Shown one piece after another: positions 63,735 through 64,000 of a DNA stretch of 64,000 nt. This DNA comes from Gemmatales bacterium. Its GTDB lineage: Bacteria > Planctomycetota > Planctomycetia > Gemmatales > Gemmataceae. The translations under genes were made by a program, and so were the position numbers. How positions within the stretch are numbered: position 1 is the first letter of the stretch; every line of letters begins with the position of its first letter. The stretch spans positions 868,001-932,000 of the forward strand of contig BPJP01000001.1 in NCBI GenBank assembly GCA_026004675.1, in the 5' to 3' direction. Under the pieces are notes generated by a model. It did not search any database. It was not told the DNA's origin and worked only from the letters and a program-made list of their open reading frames with translations.

Positions 63735-64000
63735 TCAGCGCAACAGGGGGGTCTTCTGCACCCGGTTTTTGAGTTGCTTTTCCCACACCAGGTTCTTCCG
63801 GGCCTCGTCCAGCAAAGGAACGACGGCGTCGTAGTCGGCGGCACGATAGCCCGCTTTCTGCAAATATTCCCGCGCCAACTCTTCCGGATCGGGAGGCAAC
63901 GGCGGGGCGGCGTTCGCCCGCCTCTTGGGAGCATATTTCGCCAGCTCGGCCAGCTGCGTGCCGTCCGGCGAACCAAACGTCCCTCCCGCATCGGTGCCCA
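63735..64000 (-). CDS. Partial gene: C-terminus of an unknown protein, cut by window end
   Basis: A frame open from the right edge to TGA at 63735 encodes the last 88 residues of a protein whose start is outside the window. It reads GTDAGGTFGSPDGTQLAELA, then an Ala/Pro-rich hinge, then a helical end (PEELAREYLQKAGYRAADYD, LLDEARKNLVWEKQLKNRVQ) finishing KTPLLR. Composition and helical periodicity are coding-like, whereas the overlapping frame read from an internal ATG is Arg/Trp/Cys-rich and looks spurious. The family is not recognised. Confidence 0.65.
   Translation of the reverse strand, partial: GTDAGGTFGSPDGTQLAELAKYAPKRRANAAPPLPPDPEELAREYLQKAGYRAADYDAVVPLLDEARKNLVWEKQLKNRVQKTPLLR

Noticed and set aside
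63716..63991. 91-residue protein starting with an internal ATG
   Set aside because: It is Arg/Trp/Cys-rich and conflicts with a better frame that is open from the window edge and ends at 63735.

Overview
The window reads as a chromosomal segment of a planctomycete. The best evidence is the lineage-typical gene families: two Planctomycete-cytochrome-C/DUF1549/DUF1553 proteins, a DUF1501 protein, an ECF sigma factor next to a FecR-like protein, long planctomycetal secreted proteins and a TPR-rich flagellar cluster. Gene density is high, genes alternate between strands, and several convergent pairs overlap by 4-21 bases. I saw no rRNA, tRNA, CRISPR, prophage or insertion sequence. The genus cannot be fixed from the sequence alone; a Gemmatales-like organism is a guess.

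Layout. 0-11 kb: Hsp70-like ATPase, glutamate-receptor-type channel, MscS channel and two large APC-superfamily transporters. 11-20 kb: PP2C phosphatase, a membrane-anchored PQQ-propeller protein with one frameshift, DUF3501 protein, aquaporin, a SWIM zinc-finger protein paired with a large helical protein, and tsaB. 20.4-26.7 kb: a leftward heavy-metal RND efflux operon in which the adaptor and a lipoprotein share a repeated W-C-x-x-H...C-x-x-C motif. 26.9-38.4 kb: a flagellar/motility cluster (flgE-like, flgD, fliK, HDOD protein, second FliK-like protein, stand-alone FlhB C-terminal domain, sigma-54 activator, TPR proteins, PilZ protein, FlgM-like anti-sigma factor), with three candidate sigma-28-type promoters. 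38.5-44.1 kb: a cytochrome-type PSD1 protein, an eight-copy 54-bp tandem repeat, a Bfd-like ferredoxin with a clear promoter and a Fur-like operator, and thiC behind a TPP riboswitch. 44-64 kb: a propeller/PDZ protein, NAD(P)HX epimerase, isocitrate-dehydrogenase-like enzyme, ABC-2 permease, sugar-acid dehydratase, an ECF sigma-FecR-PSD1-DUF1501 cassette, a secreted planctomycetal protein, an orphan DNA methyltransferase, a second ECF sigma factor and a partial gene running off the right end.

A major caveat concerns 33.5-43.2 kb. Seven genes there (sigma-54 activator, small helical protein, two TPR proteins, PilZ protein, PSD1 protein, ThiC) are broken into pieces by about sixteen small indels. 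Nearly all are one extra base in a homopolymer. Removing those bases restores canonical proteins, and for the genes with a net shift the corrected length is a whole number of codons. Outside this stretch I found only one such event, at 13.25 kb. This looks more like locally uncorrected sequence error than true gene decay. I therefore annotate the restored genes as single loci and list each indel.

Functionally, the window combines osmotic/ion transport, metal efflux, motility control, iron and thiamine regulation, and the secreted cytochrome/DUF1501 machinery typical of planctomycetes.
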